A stretch of 11,952 bases of DNA. It comes from RGIG1995 sp045126815. Lineage in GTDB: Bacteria > Bacillota > Clostridia > Oscillospirales > CAG-272. The position numbers were made by a program, and so were the translations under genes. Shown one piece after another: positions 5,553 to 11,952 of this stretch. Numbering within the stretch: the stretch's first letter is position 1; each line of letters begins with the position of its first letter. The notes beneath the pieces were generated by a model. The model worked only from the letters and a program-made list of their open reading frames with translations, was not told the origin of the DNA and did not search any database. The stretch is taken from assembly GCA_045126815.1 (NCBI GenBank), contig JBGVPD010000018.1:1-11952 (forward strand). The letters are read 5' to 3'.

Positions 5553-7445
5553 ATGAAAAAACTATATTTCTTAACTGATAAGACCTCCCTCGAAATGAAA
5601 GCAATAAATGAAGTGTTAGCCGTATTGGATGTAAAAGACGATGCATCGGGTTCACCTGTTAGCTTTAAAAGGAGAGAAGAGGGTCTTCGTGTATATTCAG
5701 ATGTAAAAGGTTATACAATAGAATACTCCACAAGAACTTCACTGATAAGAGGTGTTGGACTTCTTGTTGAGAACATGAAAAACAAACAGTTCGATATTGA
5801 AGAAAAACCAAAATTCAATTGTTTGGGAACTATGATTGACAGTTCAAGAGACGCTATTCTTACAGTTGATTCTTTAAAAAAGATGATAAGAATTAAGGCG
5901 TTAATGGGCTTTAATGCTATGATGTTGTATACCGAAGATACGTATGAGGTAAATAATCAAGCGCATTTTGGGTATATGCGCGGAAGATATACAAAAGAGG
6001 AAATAAAAGAAGTTGATAAGTATGCAAAACTGATGGGGATTGAGTTGATTCCGTGTATACAGACCCTTGCACACTTAAGACAGATATTCAAATGGCCCGA
6101 GTATGTACCGTATAGAGATGCAGACGGTATATTGTTGGCGGAGGATGATAACGTATACAAGTTGATAGACGATATGCTTGATTCTTGTACGCAGATGTTT
6201 AGTTCGAAAAAGATAAATCTCGGAATGGACGAAGCGTTTCTTTTGGGAGGCGGAATATATCAAAGCAAAAACGGATACAAACCTCGTTCGGAAATAATGA
6301 GAAACCATTTAAACGTTTTGGTGGAGAAATGCCGTGCAAGAGGGCTTGAGCCTATGATATGGAGCGATATGTTCTTCCGTATGGTTTCAAAAACAAACGT
6401 ATACTACAATATGGAACTTGAGAAAATTCCCGAGAATATAGTAAATATAGTTCCCGAAGGGCTTAAGCTCTTGTATTGGGATTATTATTCAATAAACAGA
6501 GACAGATACAATCATATGTTTGACCGTCACGCAGATTTTGTAAATAACAAGATAGGTTTTGCCGGAGGAGCAGTATGTTGGTACGGAATAGTGCCCTTAA
6601 ATGCATTTTCAGTTGAATGTGCAAGGGTAGCAACAGATTGTGCTATAAACAAAGGCATAAAAGAAGCATGGATAACGTTGTGGGGGGACGACGGTTCGGA
6701 ATGTGCCCATTTTGCAACGCTTCCCACACTTCAAGTGTATGCCGAAGCTTGTTGGAGTGGGGATACGTCAGACGAAAAAGCAGAAGAAAGAATGAAGACG
6801 TGTACTGGAGCATCGTACAAAGATTTTCTTGAGATGGAGCAACCGAACAACGTACCGTTAAGAGAAAATTACAAGAAAGAAATATCAAATCCCCATAAGT
6901 ATATGCTATATCAGGATATTCTTTGCGGTAAATATGACTGTCATATACCTGAGGGAACTTCAGAGCACTTTGCAAAAATGACAAAATATATGAAAGAACT
7001 CGGAAAGAAAAATAAGGGATATAAAGAGTTTTTCAACACCCTTTCATCGCTCTGTTCTGTTCTGGAAATAAAGTCAACTTTGGGTGTTGATTTAAAAAAA
7101 GCGTATGATGCTAAAGACATAGATACATTGAAGAAGTACGCAGAAAAAGTTATCCCGCAGCTGTTAAAGCGCTATGACGATTATTATCAGGATATAAGAG
7201 TTCAGTGGGATAACTATAATAAGCCGTTTGGGTTTGAAGTTCAGGACATAAGAATAGGCAGTCTCATACAGAGAGCAAAGACTGTAAGAAATATATTGCT
7301 TGATTATGTAAACGGAAAGACTGACACAATTCCCGAGCTTGAGGTTGAGAGAATTCCGTTTATAAAAGAAAAAGACGGAAAAGCTATTGACCACGTTCAC
7401 TGGTGGGAAGAAATAGTAACGACTAATATCTTAAGTAAGTTTTAA
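5553..7445 (+). CDS. Glycoside hydrolase family 20 beta-N-acetylhexosaminidase, cytoplasmic
   Basis: Predicted to remove terminal beta-linked GlcNAc or GalNAc by substrate-assisted catalysis. The protein has 630 residues from ATG 5553, with AGGAAGGA at 5535-5542. There is no signal peptide, so substrates must be imported or internal. Residues 1-85 form an N-terminal alpha/beta domain ('GYTIEY', 53-58). The GH20 barrel starts at about 93 ('MIDSSRDA') and carries 'MGFNAMMLYTEDTYE' (118-132), 'QTLAHL' (170-175), the catalytic Asp-Glu pair in GMDEA (D226, E227), 'MIWSDMFFR' (268-276), 'YWDYY' (308-312) and 'WITLWGDDG' (373-381). A helical C-terminal domain of about 200 residues follows. This layout fits the Hex1/GH20C type of exo-hexosaminidase and differs from the large secreted enzymes. 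The promoter is unclear: TATAAT at 5487-5492 lacks a well-spaced -35. The gene ends at a terminator shared with the convergent C39 gene. Confidence 0.9.
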   Translation: MKKLYFLTDKTSLEMKAINEVLAVLDVKDDASGSPVSFKRREEGLRVYSDVKGYTIEYSTRTSLIRGVGLLVENMKNKQFDIEEKPKFNCLGTMIDSSRDAILTVDSLKKMIRIKALMGFNAMMLYTEDTYEVNNQAHFGYMRGRYTKEEIKEVDKYAKLMGIELIPCIQTLAHLRQIFKWPEYVPYRDADGILLAEDDNVYKLIDDMLDSCTQMFSSKKINLGMDEAFLLGGGIYQSKNGYKPRSEIMRNHLNVLVEKCRARGLEPMIWSDMFFRMVSKTNVYYNMELEKIPENIVNIVPEGLKLLYWDYYSINRDRYNHMFDRHADFVNNKIGFAGGAVCWYGIVPLNAFSVECARVATDCAINKGIKEAWITLWGDDGSECAHFATLPTLQVYAEACWSGDTSDEKAEERMKTCTGASYKDFLEMEQPNNVPLRENYKKEISNPHKYMLYQDILCGKYDCHIPEGTSEHFAKMTKYMKELGKKNKGYKEFFNTLSSLCSVLEIKSTLGVDLKKAYDAKDIDTLKKYAEKVIPQLLKRYDDYYQDIRVQWDNYNKPFGFEVQDIRIGSLIQRAKTVRNILLDYVNGKTDTIPELEVERIPFIKEKDGKAIDHVHWWEEIVTTNILSKF

Positions 7446-7455
7446 TTTTAGAATA

Positions 7456-7493
7456 AAAAAATCTATCCTAAAAAGACATAGGATAGATTTTTT
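7456..7493. terminator. Bidirectional terminator between GH20 and C39/Ig genes
   Basis: A perfect 15-bp stem pairs AAAAAATCTATCCTA (7456-7470) with 7479-7493 around an 8-base loop. A six-T run on each strand makes it work in both directions. It lies 3 bases from the stop of the minus-strand gene (7497). Confidence 0.9.
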
Positions 7494-7496
7494 GTT

Positions 7497-9839
7497 TTAT
7501 TTAACAATACAAGCTTGTCTGAAATTGATATCAAAGCTTATTTCTACGTCTTCTTTTGGGTATTCAGTAATACCGACAAGAGGATCGCAGAATATGTAGG
7601 TGTCTTCAGTATAACCAACAAGAACTAAACAATGCGAATAGGAGTGCCAAACGACAGGTTCGCCGTTGAAATCCTCATCCCAGACTCTCTTATCGTTGCC
7701 GTTCATTTTGATAAGTCCCCAAATGATAACAGGAATACCTTCATCAAGATAAGTTTTGTAGTCGGAAATATGAGAACCGCTGACGTCGTAGACTGTGTGA
7801 GAACCGTTTTTTGATTTGATGTAGTCGTTACCCGTGGTAACAACGCAAGGGGCGTAACAGCCAAATCCTCTGCCCGTAGCATCACCGACATATTCGATCA
7901 TGGGATTACCGTAATAAAGTTCGGCTTTGGGCATAAAGTCGTAGTAAAGGAAGAGGGGATTAACGTTATATCCCAAATAGTTAAGAACAATTGAAAGAGA
8001 AACGACCTCGCAACCATTGGGCAAGTTGGGATTTTGAAGAATGTTTGAGACGTTAAGCAGAACCTTAACCTTTTTAGTTACAATAACTGAAGCTCTTTTT
8101 TCGGTGAAGTTACCGTATGAGTCAACGGCTTTATAGATAATGGTGTATGTACCTTCTTTAGACGTATCAACAGCGGAAGAATCAACGTGAACTTTAACTG
8201 ATTCATCAACGTTATCAAAAGCGGTAACGCCCGAAAGATAGTTGGGAGAATTGTCTCCAACAGTTATATAAATATCTTGAACACCGTAGATCTTAGGAGA
8301 TTTATCGTCTTCGTAAACCGTAAGAGTGGCATATTCAACAGTAGAGAAACCTGCTTTATCTGTGGCTACGATTCCGACAGTGTATATGCCGACCGAGTAT
8401 GTGTCAATTTCTTCTTCGAATGAAAATTCAAGAGGGGTAGCATCGTAGTATCTTGCAATAAAATCTCTGGGAGAAAGGGGGCTGTTCAATACCTTTTTTA
8501 TGTTGTTAAGTTTAATGAAAGGTGGAGAGCCGTCGTCAATATAGACGGAAATTGTAACTTTATTAAATTCACCTATAAGGTCAAATTTGTTTTCGCCCTC
8601 GTCAAACATATAATAGAGTTCTTCGCCTTCGAATTTAAGAGAAGATCTGGAATAATCGTCTTTAAAAATGAGGGACAAAATATCATCGTCAAAGAGGAAC
8701 TCGTCAATAATTATTTCGGTGTTTATGTCGTGAATACGGATGGTTGATGTGTATTTTGAAGTGTTGTTGAATTCATCGACAAGTATAATTTCGACCGTAA
8801 AATCGCCAGGAGTTTTAAAGTCGGGCATATTGTTTACGGTGACCGAAACTTTGGAAGTGTCGGAAATGTCGGAAATAAGATCGTCTTGAGTTAACGTTTG
8901 CCCTAGTGCAATATCAAAGGATTTGACCCATGCCTGAGGGGGAAGAGTATCTTTTATTGATACATTAACTAAAAACATATCCGAACTATTTATACCGCTG
9001 ACCGAGAAAATACCGCTTCCGCTAAAAGAGGGAGAATTTATGTTAGAGAAATTATTGAATAACTGTTCGATAGTTTGCTTTATTTCTGTATCAGAAACAC
9101 CAAATTCAAAAGAAAGGGTATTTGATGTATCAATTACCGTGAGGATTGAATGAGAGGTAACTGAATTACCGTATTCGTCGGTAGATTGAATATTAATATT
9201 GTAGTCACCGGGAACTTGAGTGTCAAAATCACATGAAACGAAAGTGTGTGTTATGCTTGAGTTGTCAGCTGCCTCGGCAATAAATAAATCGGGAGTAATT
9301 TCGGTGTTGCAGGAAATTTTTAAGTTTCTTGTAACTACTTTTGGGGAAATGTTGTCAATGACCGATATTTTTATCGTTTTTTTGATAAACCCGAATATTT
9401 TTATAGGAGCATAGGTATCTCCGACTTTTGATGTGTCAATGGACGATACGTCAACGTCTAATTTGCAGAAAGCCGAAGCAAAAGAGTTGTTAATGCGGGA
9501 AAAATCAGGTGTTGTGTATGTGTTGACCGTAACGGGACGTGTAACGTGGTTAACAAAAATCATGGCAGAGGAGAATAAAATTAATATAAAAGCAAAAGTG
9601 ATTAAGACAGTATAAAGAATGATATTTTTTCTTGTTATAGCAGTTTTAACTGTTGCCGTATCAGTGGTGGATTTAACAGTTTCTTCTGTAGTTGTTTCCG
9701 GTGTTACATTAGTTTCGATTTCTTCGGTTACAGTCTCGATAGTTTGAACGTTAACCGCCGTTTTGTTAGTTTGATTATTTCGGGGAGAATTGTGCTTTTT
9801 ATGATTTTTATGCTTTCTGTGTTTTTTCTTTTTTGACAT
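7497..9839 (-). CDS. Membrane-anchored protein with Ig-like repeats and C39-type cysteine peptidase domain
   Basis: The 780-residue protein starts at ATG 9839 with GGGGGAG about 6 bases upstream. A strongly basic Lys/His N-terminus (MSKKKKHRKHKNHKKH) and a Thr/Glu-rich linker (31-66) precede one membrane segment (about 73-97), giving an outward-facing C-terminus. Four or more Ig-like/DUF5011-type beta repeats follow (about 160-237, 296-371, 433-509, 512-588). Each ends in '.GdYtv.i.a.DeyGN.s....tv.'; a half repeat lies at about 125-162. The C-terminal domain (594-780) fits the Peptidase_C39_2/YvpB papain-like fold: catalytic Cys610 in LPNGCEVVSL, His736 in SYSHCLVLVGY and Asp752 in IFCDP. Activity is thus plausible, with a cell-wall or extracellular target, but no substrate is evident. 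It is monocistronic, with its own promoter. Confidence 0.85.
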   Translation of the reverse strand: MSKKKKHRKHKNHKKHNSPRNNQTNKTAVNVQTIETVTEEIETNVTPETTTEETVKSTTDTATVKTAITRKNIILYTVLITFAFILILFSSAMIFVNHVTRPVTVNTYTTPDFSRINNSFASAFCKLDVDVSSIDTSKVGDTYAPIKIFGFIKKTIKISVIDNISPKVVTRNLKISCNTEITPDLFIAEAADNSSITHTFVSCDFDTQVPGDYNINIQSTDEYGNSVTSHSILTVIDTSNTLSFEFGVSDTEIKQTIEQLFNNFSNINSPSFSGSGIFSVSGINSSDMFLVNVSIKDTLPPQAWVKSFDIALGQTLTQDDLISDISDTSKVSVTVNNMPDFKTPGDFTVEIILVDEFNNTSKYTSTIRIHDINTEIIIDEFLFDDDILSLIFKDDYSRSSLKFEGEELYYMFDEGENKFDLIGEFNKVTISVYIDDGSPPFIKLNNIKKVLNSPLSPRDFIARYYDATPLEFSFEEEIDTYSVGIYTVGIVATDKAGFSTVEYATLTVYEDDKSPKIYGVQDIYITVGDNSPNYLSGVTAFDNVDESVKVHVDSSAVDTSKEGTYTIIYKAVDSYGNFTEKRASVIVTKKVKVLLNVSNILQNPNLPNGCEVVSLSIVLNYLGYNVNPLFLYYDFMPKAELYYGNPMIEYVGDATGRGFGCYAPCVVTTGNDYIKSKNGSHTVYDVSGSHISDYKTYLDEGIPVIIWGLIKMNGNDKRVWDEDFNGEPVVWHSYSHCLVLVGYTEDTYIFCDPLVGITEYPKEDVEISFDINFRQACIVK

Positions 9840-9869
9840 AATAACTCCCCCTTCGACAGTGTTTTAACC

Positions 9870-9898
9870 ATTATAACAAAACCGAAGAGGGATTTCAA
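9870..9898 (-). promoter_or_regulatory. Sigma-A promoter of the C39/Ig protein gene
   Basis: On the minus strand, -35 TTGAAA (9898-9893) and -10 TATAAT (9875-9870) have a 17-base spacer. The start near 9863 leaves a leader of about 24 bases containing GGGGGAG before ATG 9839. Confidence 0.85.
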
Positions 9899-9972
9899 CA
9901 TATTTTAACAAAAGCAGCAAAAATATATAGTGTCTTTTGTGAATAGAGGGTAAATTTGTTAATACAAACCGA

Positions 9973-10524
9973 TCAAACTGCGAGGTAAAAATATTCTGTA
10001 ATCGTTTCGGGAGATTCAGTCATACCGTTATCCACCCACCAACGAACAGTTTCAACAAAGGTTGAAGCAATATGATTTATCCAAAAACTGTCGGGAAGAT
10101 TTTTGTTTTTTCTTGACTCAAACATAGACAGTTGACTTACGACAAGCTTTTGTAGATTGGTTTTAAAATATTGCAAGAACAGTTCGTTGTTTTGACAGGA
10201 GAGCAGTTTCAGAATGTTGTTGTCGTTTTTCTTAAGATGCTGAAAGAGATGTAAGAACACCGAATCGGGTGCCGTACAATCAAAAATATGTCGATGATTG
10301 TTAGTTGAGCTATCCATAGCATCAAAAATGTGGCAAAACAATTCTTCGCAGAGTTCTTTGAGAAGAAAGTCTTTTGTTTCAAAGTGCGAGTAAAATGTAG
10401 CCCTTCCAATGTCGGATTTTTCTATAATTTCTCCGACTGTGATTTGCTTGAAATCTTTTTTTGATAGAAGTTCAATAAAGGCGGTAAATATAGCTTCACG
10501 TGTTTTTCTTTGACGTCTGTCCAT
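9973..10524 (-). CDS. TetR/AcrR-family transcriptional repressor
   Basis: DNA-binding regulator, 183 residues from ATG 10524. That start is chosen because GGAG lies 6 bases upstream and the family-typical MDRRQRKTREAIFTAF begins there. The frame stays open to a TTG at 10578, and an ATG at 10536 has no ribosome binding site. The helix-turn-helix is at residues about 28-48 ('ITVGEII' then 'SDIGRATFYSHF'), matching the TetR N-terminal domain. The C-terminal ligand domain (about 55-183) is helical and not diagnostic. It is divergent from a cation diffusion facilitator, and two TGTTCGGTAACGAA sites lie in the 164-base gap, so autoregulation and control of the transporter are the likely job. The inducer could be a metal or an organic compound. 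The only notable cysteine or histidine cluster is 'ELCEELFCHIF' (57-67). Confidence 0.88.
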   Translation of the reverse strand: MDRRQRKTREAIFTAFIELLSKKDFKQITVGEIIEKSDIGRATFYSHFETKDFLLKELCEELFCHIFDAMDSSTNNHRHIFDCTAPDSVFLHLFQHLKKNDNNILKLLSCQNNELFLQYFKTNLQKLVVSQLSMFESRKNKNLPDSFWINHIASTFVETVRWWVDNGMTESPETITEYFYLAV

Positions 10525-10551
10525 AATTTTCTCCATACATTTTTCAAGAAT

Positions 10552-10567
10552 TGTTCGGTAACGAACA
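10552..10567. promoter_or_regulatory. TetR operator candidate 1 (TGTTCG-GTAA-CGAACA)
   Basis: A perfect 6-4-6 palindrome, 28 bases upstream of the TetR start codon. The 14-base core TGTTCGGTAACGAA recurs at 10629-10642. Position and symmetry fit an autoregulatory TetR operator. Confidence 0.7.
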
Positions 10568-10618
10568 GGGTAGAACAATTACATATTGTTTTTCGACAAA
10601 TTTTCGGGCAAAATGTTA

Positions 10619-10647
10619 TTGTACAGGTTGTTCGGTAACGAATTAAT
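10619..10647 (+). promoter_or_regulatory. Candidate promoter of the cation diffusion facilitator gene
   Basis: -35 TTGTAC (10619-10624) with a 17-base spacer to a weak -10 ATTAAT (10642-10647). The second TetR site lies inside this spacer, the usual arrangement for repression by steric block. The -10 matches the consensus at only 4 of 6 bases, so the exact elements are uncertain. Confidence 0.4.
10629..10644. promoter_or_regulatory. TetR operator candidate 2 (TGTTCG-GTAA-CGAATT)
   Basis: Repeats 14 of 16 bases of the site at 10552-10567; the last two bases (TT for CA) break the palindrome. It is centred about 77 bases from site 1 and 45-60 bases before the transporter start codon. Confidence 0.65.
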
Positions 10648-10688
10648 TGTACCGTAAAAATAGACTAAAGTCAATAGGGAGAAAGAGT

Positions 10689-11618
10689 ATGAAGACAGAG
10701 AGAAATATATTGATAGCGTTTATATTAAACTTAGGATTTTCTGTGTTTGAATTTATAGGCGGCATATTTACCGGAAGCATAGCCATAGTATCCGATGCGA
10801 TACACGATATAGGGGATGCTTCAAGTATAGGAATATCGTATTTTTTAGAGAAGAAGAGCAAGAGAAAGCCCGACAAACAATATACATACGGATATGCAAG
10901 ATATTCTGTAATAGGCGGACTTGTAACGACTTTAATATTACTTACAGGATCAGTTTTTGTAATAGGAAATGCAATAGGCAGATTTATTGAACCGCGAGAA
11001 ATCAACTATGACGGAATGTTGATTTTTGCTGTTATAGGCGTATTTGTAAACCTATTTGCTGCATTTTTTACACATGGAGAGGGTTCGATTAATCAAAGGG
11101 CAGTAAATTTGCACATGATCGAGGACGTGCTCGGTTGGATAGTTGTGTTAATAGGTGCTTTTGTGATGAAGTTAACCGATTTTGCACTTATTGATCCTAT
11201 AATGTCTATAGTGGTGGCGGTATTTATATTTATAAATGCAATAGGAAATTTGAAAGAGGTAACTGAACTCTTTTTGGAAAAGACACCGCAAAATATTGAT
11301 ATAGACGAAATAAAGGAACATATAGAGGAAATAGACGGCGTAATAGGAGTACATCATATACACGTATGGAGTATGGACGGTCAGAATAATTATGCGACGA
11401 TGCATATAGTGACAGATGAAGAGGGAAGCAACATAAAGGCAAGGGTTAGAGAAGAATTGCACGAGCATGGAATAGGACACGCGACACTTGAGATTGAAAG
11501 ATATGACGAGGAGTGTAGCGAAAAGGAATGTCACATAGATCATAATAACACATCCCATGCACATCATCATCACCATCACCACCATAGTCACGCACATAGT
11601 CACCACAGCCACACCTGA
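10689..11618 (+). CDS. Cation diffusion facilitator (Zn-type metal efflux) with His-rich C-terminal tail
   Basis: Proton-coupled exporter of divalent metal, most likely zinc, in the cytoplasmic membrane. The protein has 309 residues from ATG 10689, with AGGGAG at 10676-10681; the frame opens at 10647, upstream of any ribosome binding site. There are six membrane segments in about residues 6-190. The transport-site pairs are visible: H39/D43 in SDAIHDIGD and H142/D146 in LHMIEDVLG, an HD-HD set typical of Zn/Cd-transporting CDF proteins. The cytoplasmic domain (about 200-275) contains 'GVIGVHHIHVWSMDG' (217-231). The tail (276-309) has C276, C281, H282 and H285, then 14 His between 290 and 308, a likely metal buffer or sensor. 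CDF proteins such as ZitB carry such stretches at other positions. Divergent TetR-type control is probable. Confidence 0.92.
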   Translation: MKTERNILIAFILNLGFSVFEFIGGIFTGSIAIVSDAIHDIGDASSIGISYFLEKKSKRKPDKQYTYGYARYSVIGGLVTTLILLTGSVFVIGNAIGRFIEPREINYDGMLIFAVIGVFVNLFAAFFTHGEGSINQRAVNLHMIEDVLGWIVVLIGAFVMKLTDFALIDPIMSIVVAVFIFINAIGNLKEVTELFLEKTPQNIDIDEIKEHIEEIDGVIGVHHIHVWSMDGQNNYATMHIVTDEEGSNIKARVREELHEHGIGHATLEIERYDEECSEKECHIDHNNTSHAHHHHHHHHSHAHSHHSHT

Positions 11619-11648
11619 AAAATACTGAAAAGTTTTATAAATAAAAAT

Positions 11649-11680
11649 CCACCCGCATAGCGGGTGGTATTTCATTTTCG
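11649..11680 (+). terminator. Likely terminator of the CDF gene
   Basis: CCACCCGC (11649-11656), loop ATA, GCGGGTGG (11660-11667), an 8-bp GC-rich stem 30 bases after the stop codon, followed by TATTTCATTTT. The T-run is interrupted. It could equally be the first dyad of the repeat region behind it. Confidence 0.6.
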
Positions 11681-11778
11681 GGCATAGCCCTAAACGCTAC
11701 TGGCGATGCACAAGTGCGTTTTTTATTGGCCTGCCAGCCATGCAATTGTTATCAGCTACCCGTAAAAAGGTCGTGATA

Positions 11779-11861
11779 AAAGCCTTCCTCCGAGAGGAAG
11801 GTGGCACACCTCTGTACCAATATACAACTTCATTTTTTCTTTGGCGGTGTGACGGAAGGAG
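11779..11861 (+). repeat. CCTTCC-type two-hairpin module with expanded loop
   Basis: AAAGCCTTCC start. Hairpin 1 is CCTTCCTC (11783-11790), loop CGA, GAGGAAGG (11794-11801). Hairpin 2 arms are CACACC (11805-11810) and GGTGTG (11846-11851), here separated by 35 bases, followed by ACGGAAGGAG. The layout parallels the GGCTCCC elements, which have a 3-base loop in hairpin 2, so the 35-base segment may be an insertion or a distinct subtype. Confidence 0.55.
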
Positions 11862-11870
11862 CCTGCGCAA

Positions 11871-11901
11871 CGTAACAGTTTGCTCTAATTCAAATGTTAC
11901 G
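11871..11901. repeat. CGTAACA hairpin between two facing repeat modules
   Basis: CGTAACA (11871-11877), a bulged G, TTTG (11879-11882), loop CTCTAATT, CAAA (11891-11894) and TGTTACG (11895-11901) give an 11-bp stem. It lies in the middle of a larger inverted repeat: GACGGAAGGAG (11851-11861) pairs with CTCCTTCAGTC (11906-11916) at 10 of 11 positions. Confidence 0.6.
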
Positions 11902-11903
11902 CA

Positions 11904-11952
11904 CTCTCCTTCAGTCAGCTTCGCTGACAGCTCCCTCCGCAGGGAGCCTTTA
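11904..11952 (-). repeat. Two-hairpin intergenic repeat, copy 2 (minus orientation)
   Basis: Read on the minus strand it starts TAAAGGCTCCCT. Hairpin 1 has loop GCGG and AGGGAGCT; hairpin 2 is GTCAGC, loop GAA, GCTGAC; TGAAGGAG follows. It is the same element as at 1769-1822, in opposite orientation. It reaches the window end, so its outer boundary is not visible. Confidence 0.75.

Larger units (their letters stand above)
11619..11952. other. Gene-free region of stacked hairpins and repeat modules
   Basis: No convincing coding sequence is present on either strand. In order it holds a terminator-like hairpin (11649-11667), a GGGC-ATA-GCCC hairpin (11680-11690), a TTATCA/TGATAA hairpin (11749-11778), a CCTTCCTC repeat module (11779-11861), a CGTAACA hairpin (11871-11901) and a minus-oriented two-hairpin repeat (11904-11952). 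It continues past the window end. This density of dyads suggests a repeat or relic of a mobile element. Confidence 0.7.

Noticed and set aside
9901..9972. Terminator after the TetR gene
   Set aside because: Only a CAAAAG/CTTTTG pair with a long AT-rich gap and no T-run is visible, which is too weak to call.
11172..11675. 167-codon minus-strand open frame opposite the CDF gene
   Set aside because: It overlaps a clear CDF transporter; its Met/Val/Cys/Tyr-rich sequence is the complement of the His tract and membrane codons, and it has no ribosome binding site.
11675..11776. Open plus-strand frame through the hairpin region ending at TGA 11774
   Set aside because: It has no start codon with a ribosome binding site, and the sequence is dominated by dyads. 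It is more likely a repeat than a gene.

Overview
The window looks like a chromosomal segment of an AT-rich, probably spore-forming, gut-type Clostridia (Oscillospiraceae/Ruminococcaceae-like). This is inferred from AGGAGG-type ribosome binding sites, strong TTGaaa/TATAAT promoters with 17-base spacers, intrinsic terminators between convergent genes, a YlmC/YmxH sporulation-family protein, a DUF624 (YesL-type) membrane protein, and intergenic two-hairpin repeats (GGCTCCC...GGGAGC) of a kind I associate with gut Firmicutes. There are 11 protein genes. I see no rRNA, tRNA, CRISPR array or intact transposase.

Layout. (1) Bases 1-1747: the C-terminal part of a surface or secreted protein containing two divergent copies of a ~130-residue module, followed by a 44-residue peptide gene and a strong terminator. 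(2) 1769-2229: a two-hairpin repeat, a cysteine-rich ylmC-like gene, and a terminator shared with the opposite strand. (3) 4702-2262, minus strand: proC, a 196-residue membrane protein and a DUF624 membrane protein, apparently one operon. It starts at a divergent promoter region shared with a GNAT acetyltransferase gene (4850-5431, plus). (4) 5553-7445, plus: a cytoplasmic GH20 beta-N-acetylhexosaminidase, convergent with (5) 9839-7497, minus: a membrane-anchored protein with Ig-like repeats and a C39-type papain-fold domain. (6) 9973-11618: a TetR-family repressor divergent from a cation diffusion facilitator (Zn-type) with a 14-histidine tail. Two near-identical TGTTCGGTAACGAA sites lie between them. 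(7) 11619-11952: a gene-free, hairpin-rich composite repeat region running off the window end.

How the genes relate. The clearest functional unit is the TetR/CDF pair: the repressor probably controls itself and the metal exporter through the two palindromes. proC makes proline from pyrroline-5-carboxylate, and its co-directional membrane genes have no obvious metabolic link to it. The GH20 enzyme lacks a signal peptide and so should act on imported amino-sugar oligosaccharides. The C39/Ig protein and the first surface protein face outward, with unknown targets.

The least explained items are the 44-residue peptide behind the surface-protein gene, the nested palindromic region at the right edge, the imperfect palindrome between the proC and GNAT promoters, and the outward-facing C39/Ig protein. 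I did not find a convincing new defence or mobile system. All assignments come from reading motifs by eye; no database search was run.
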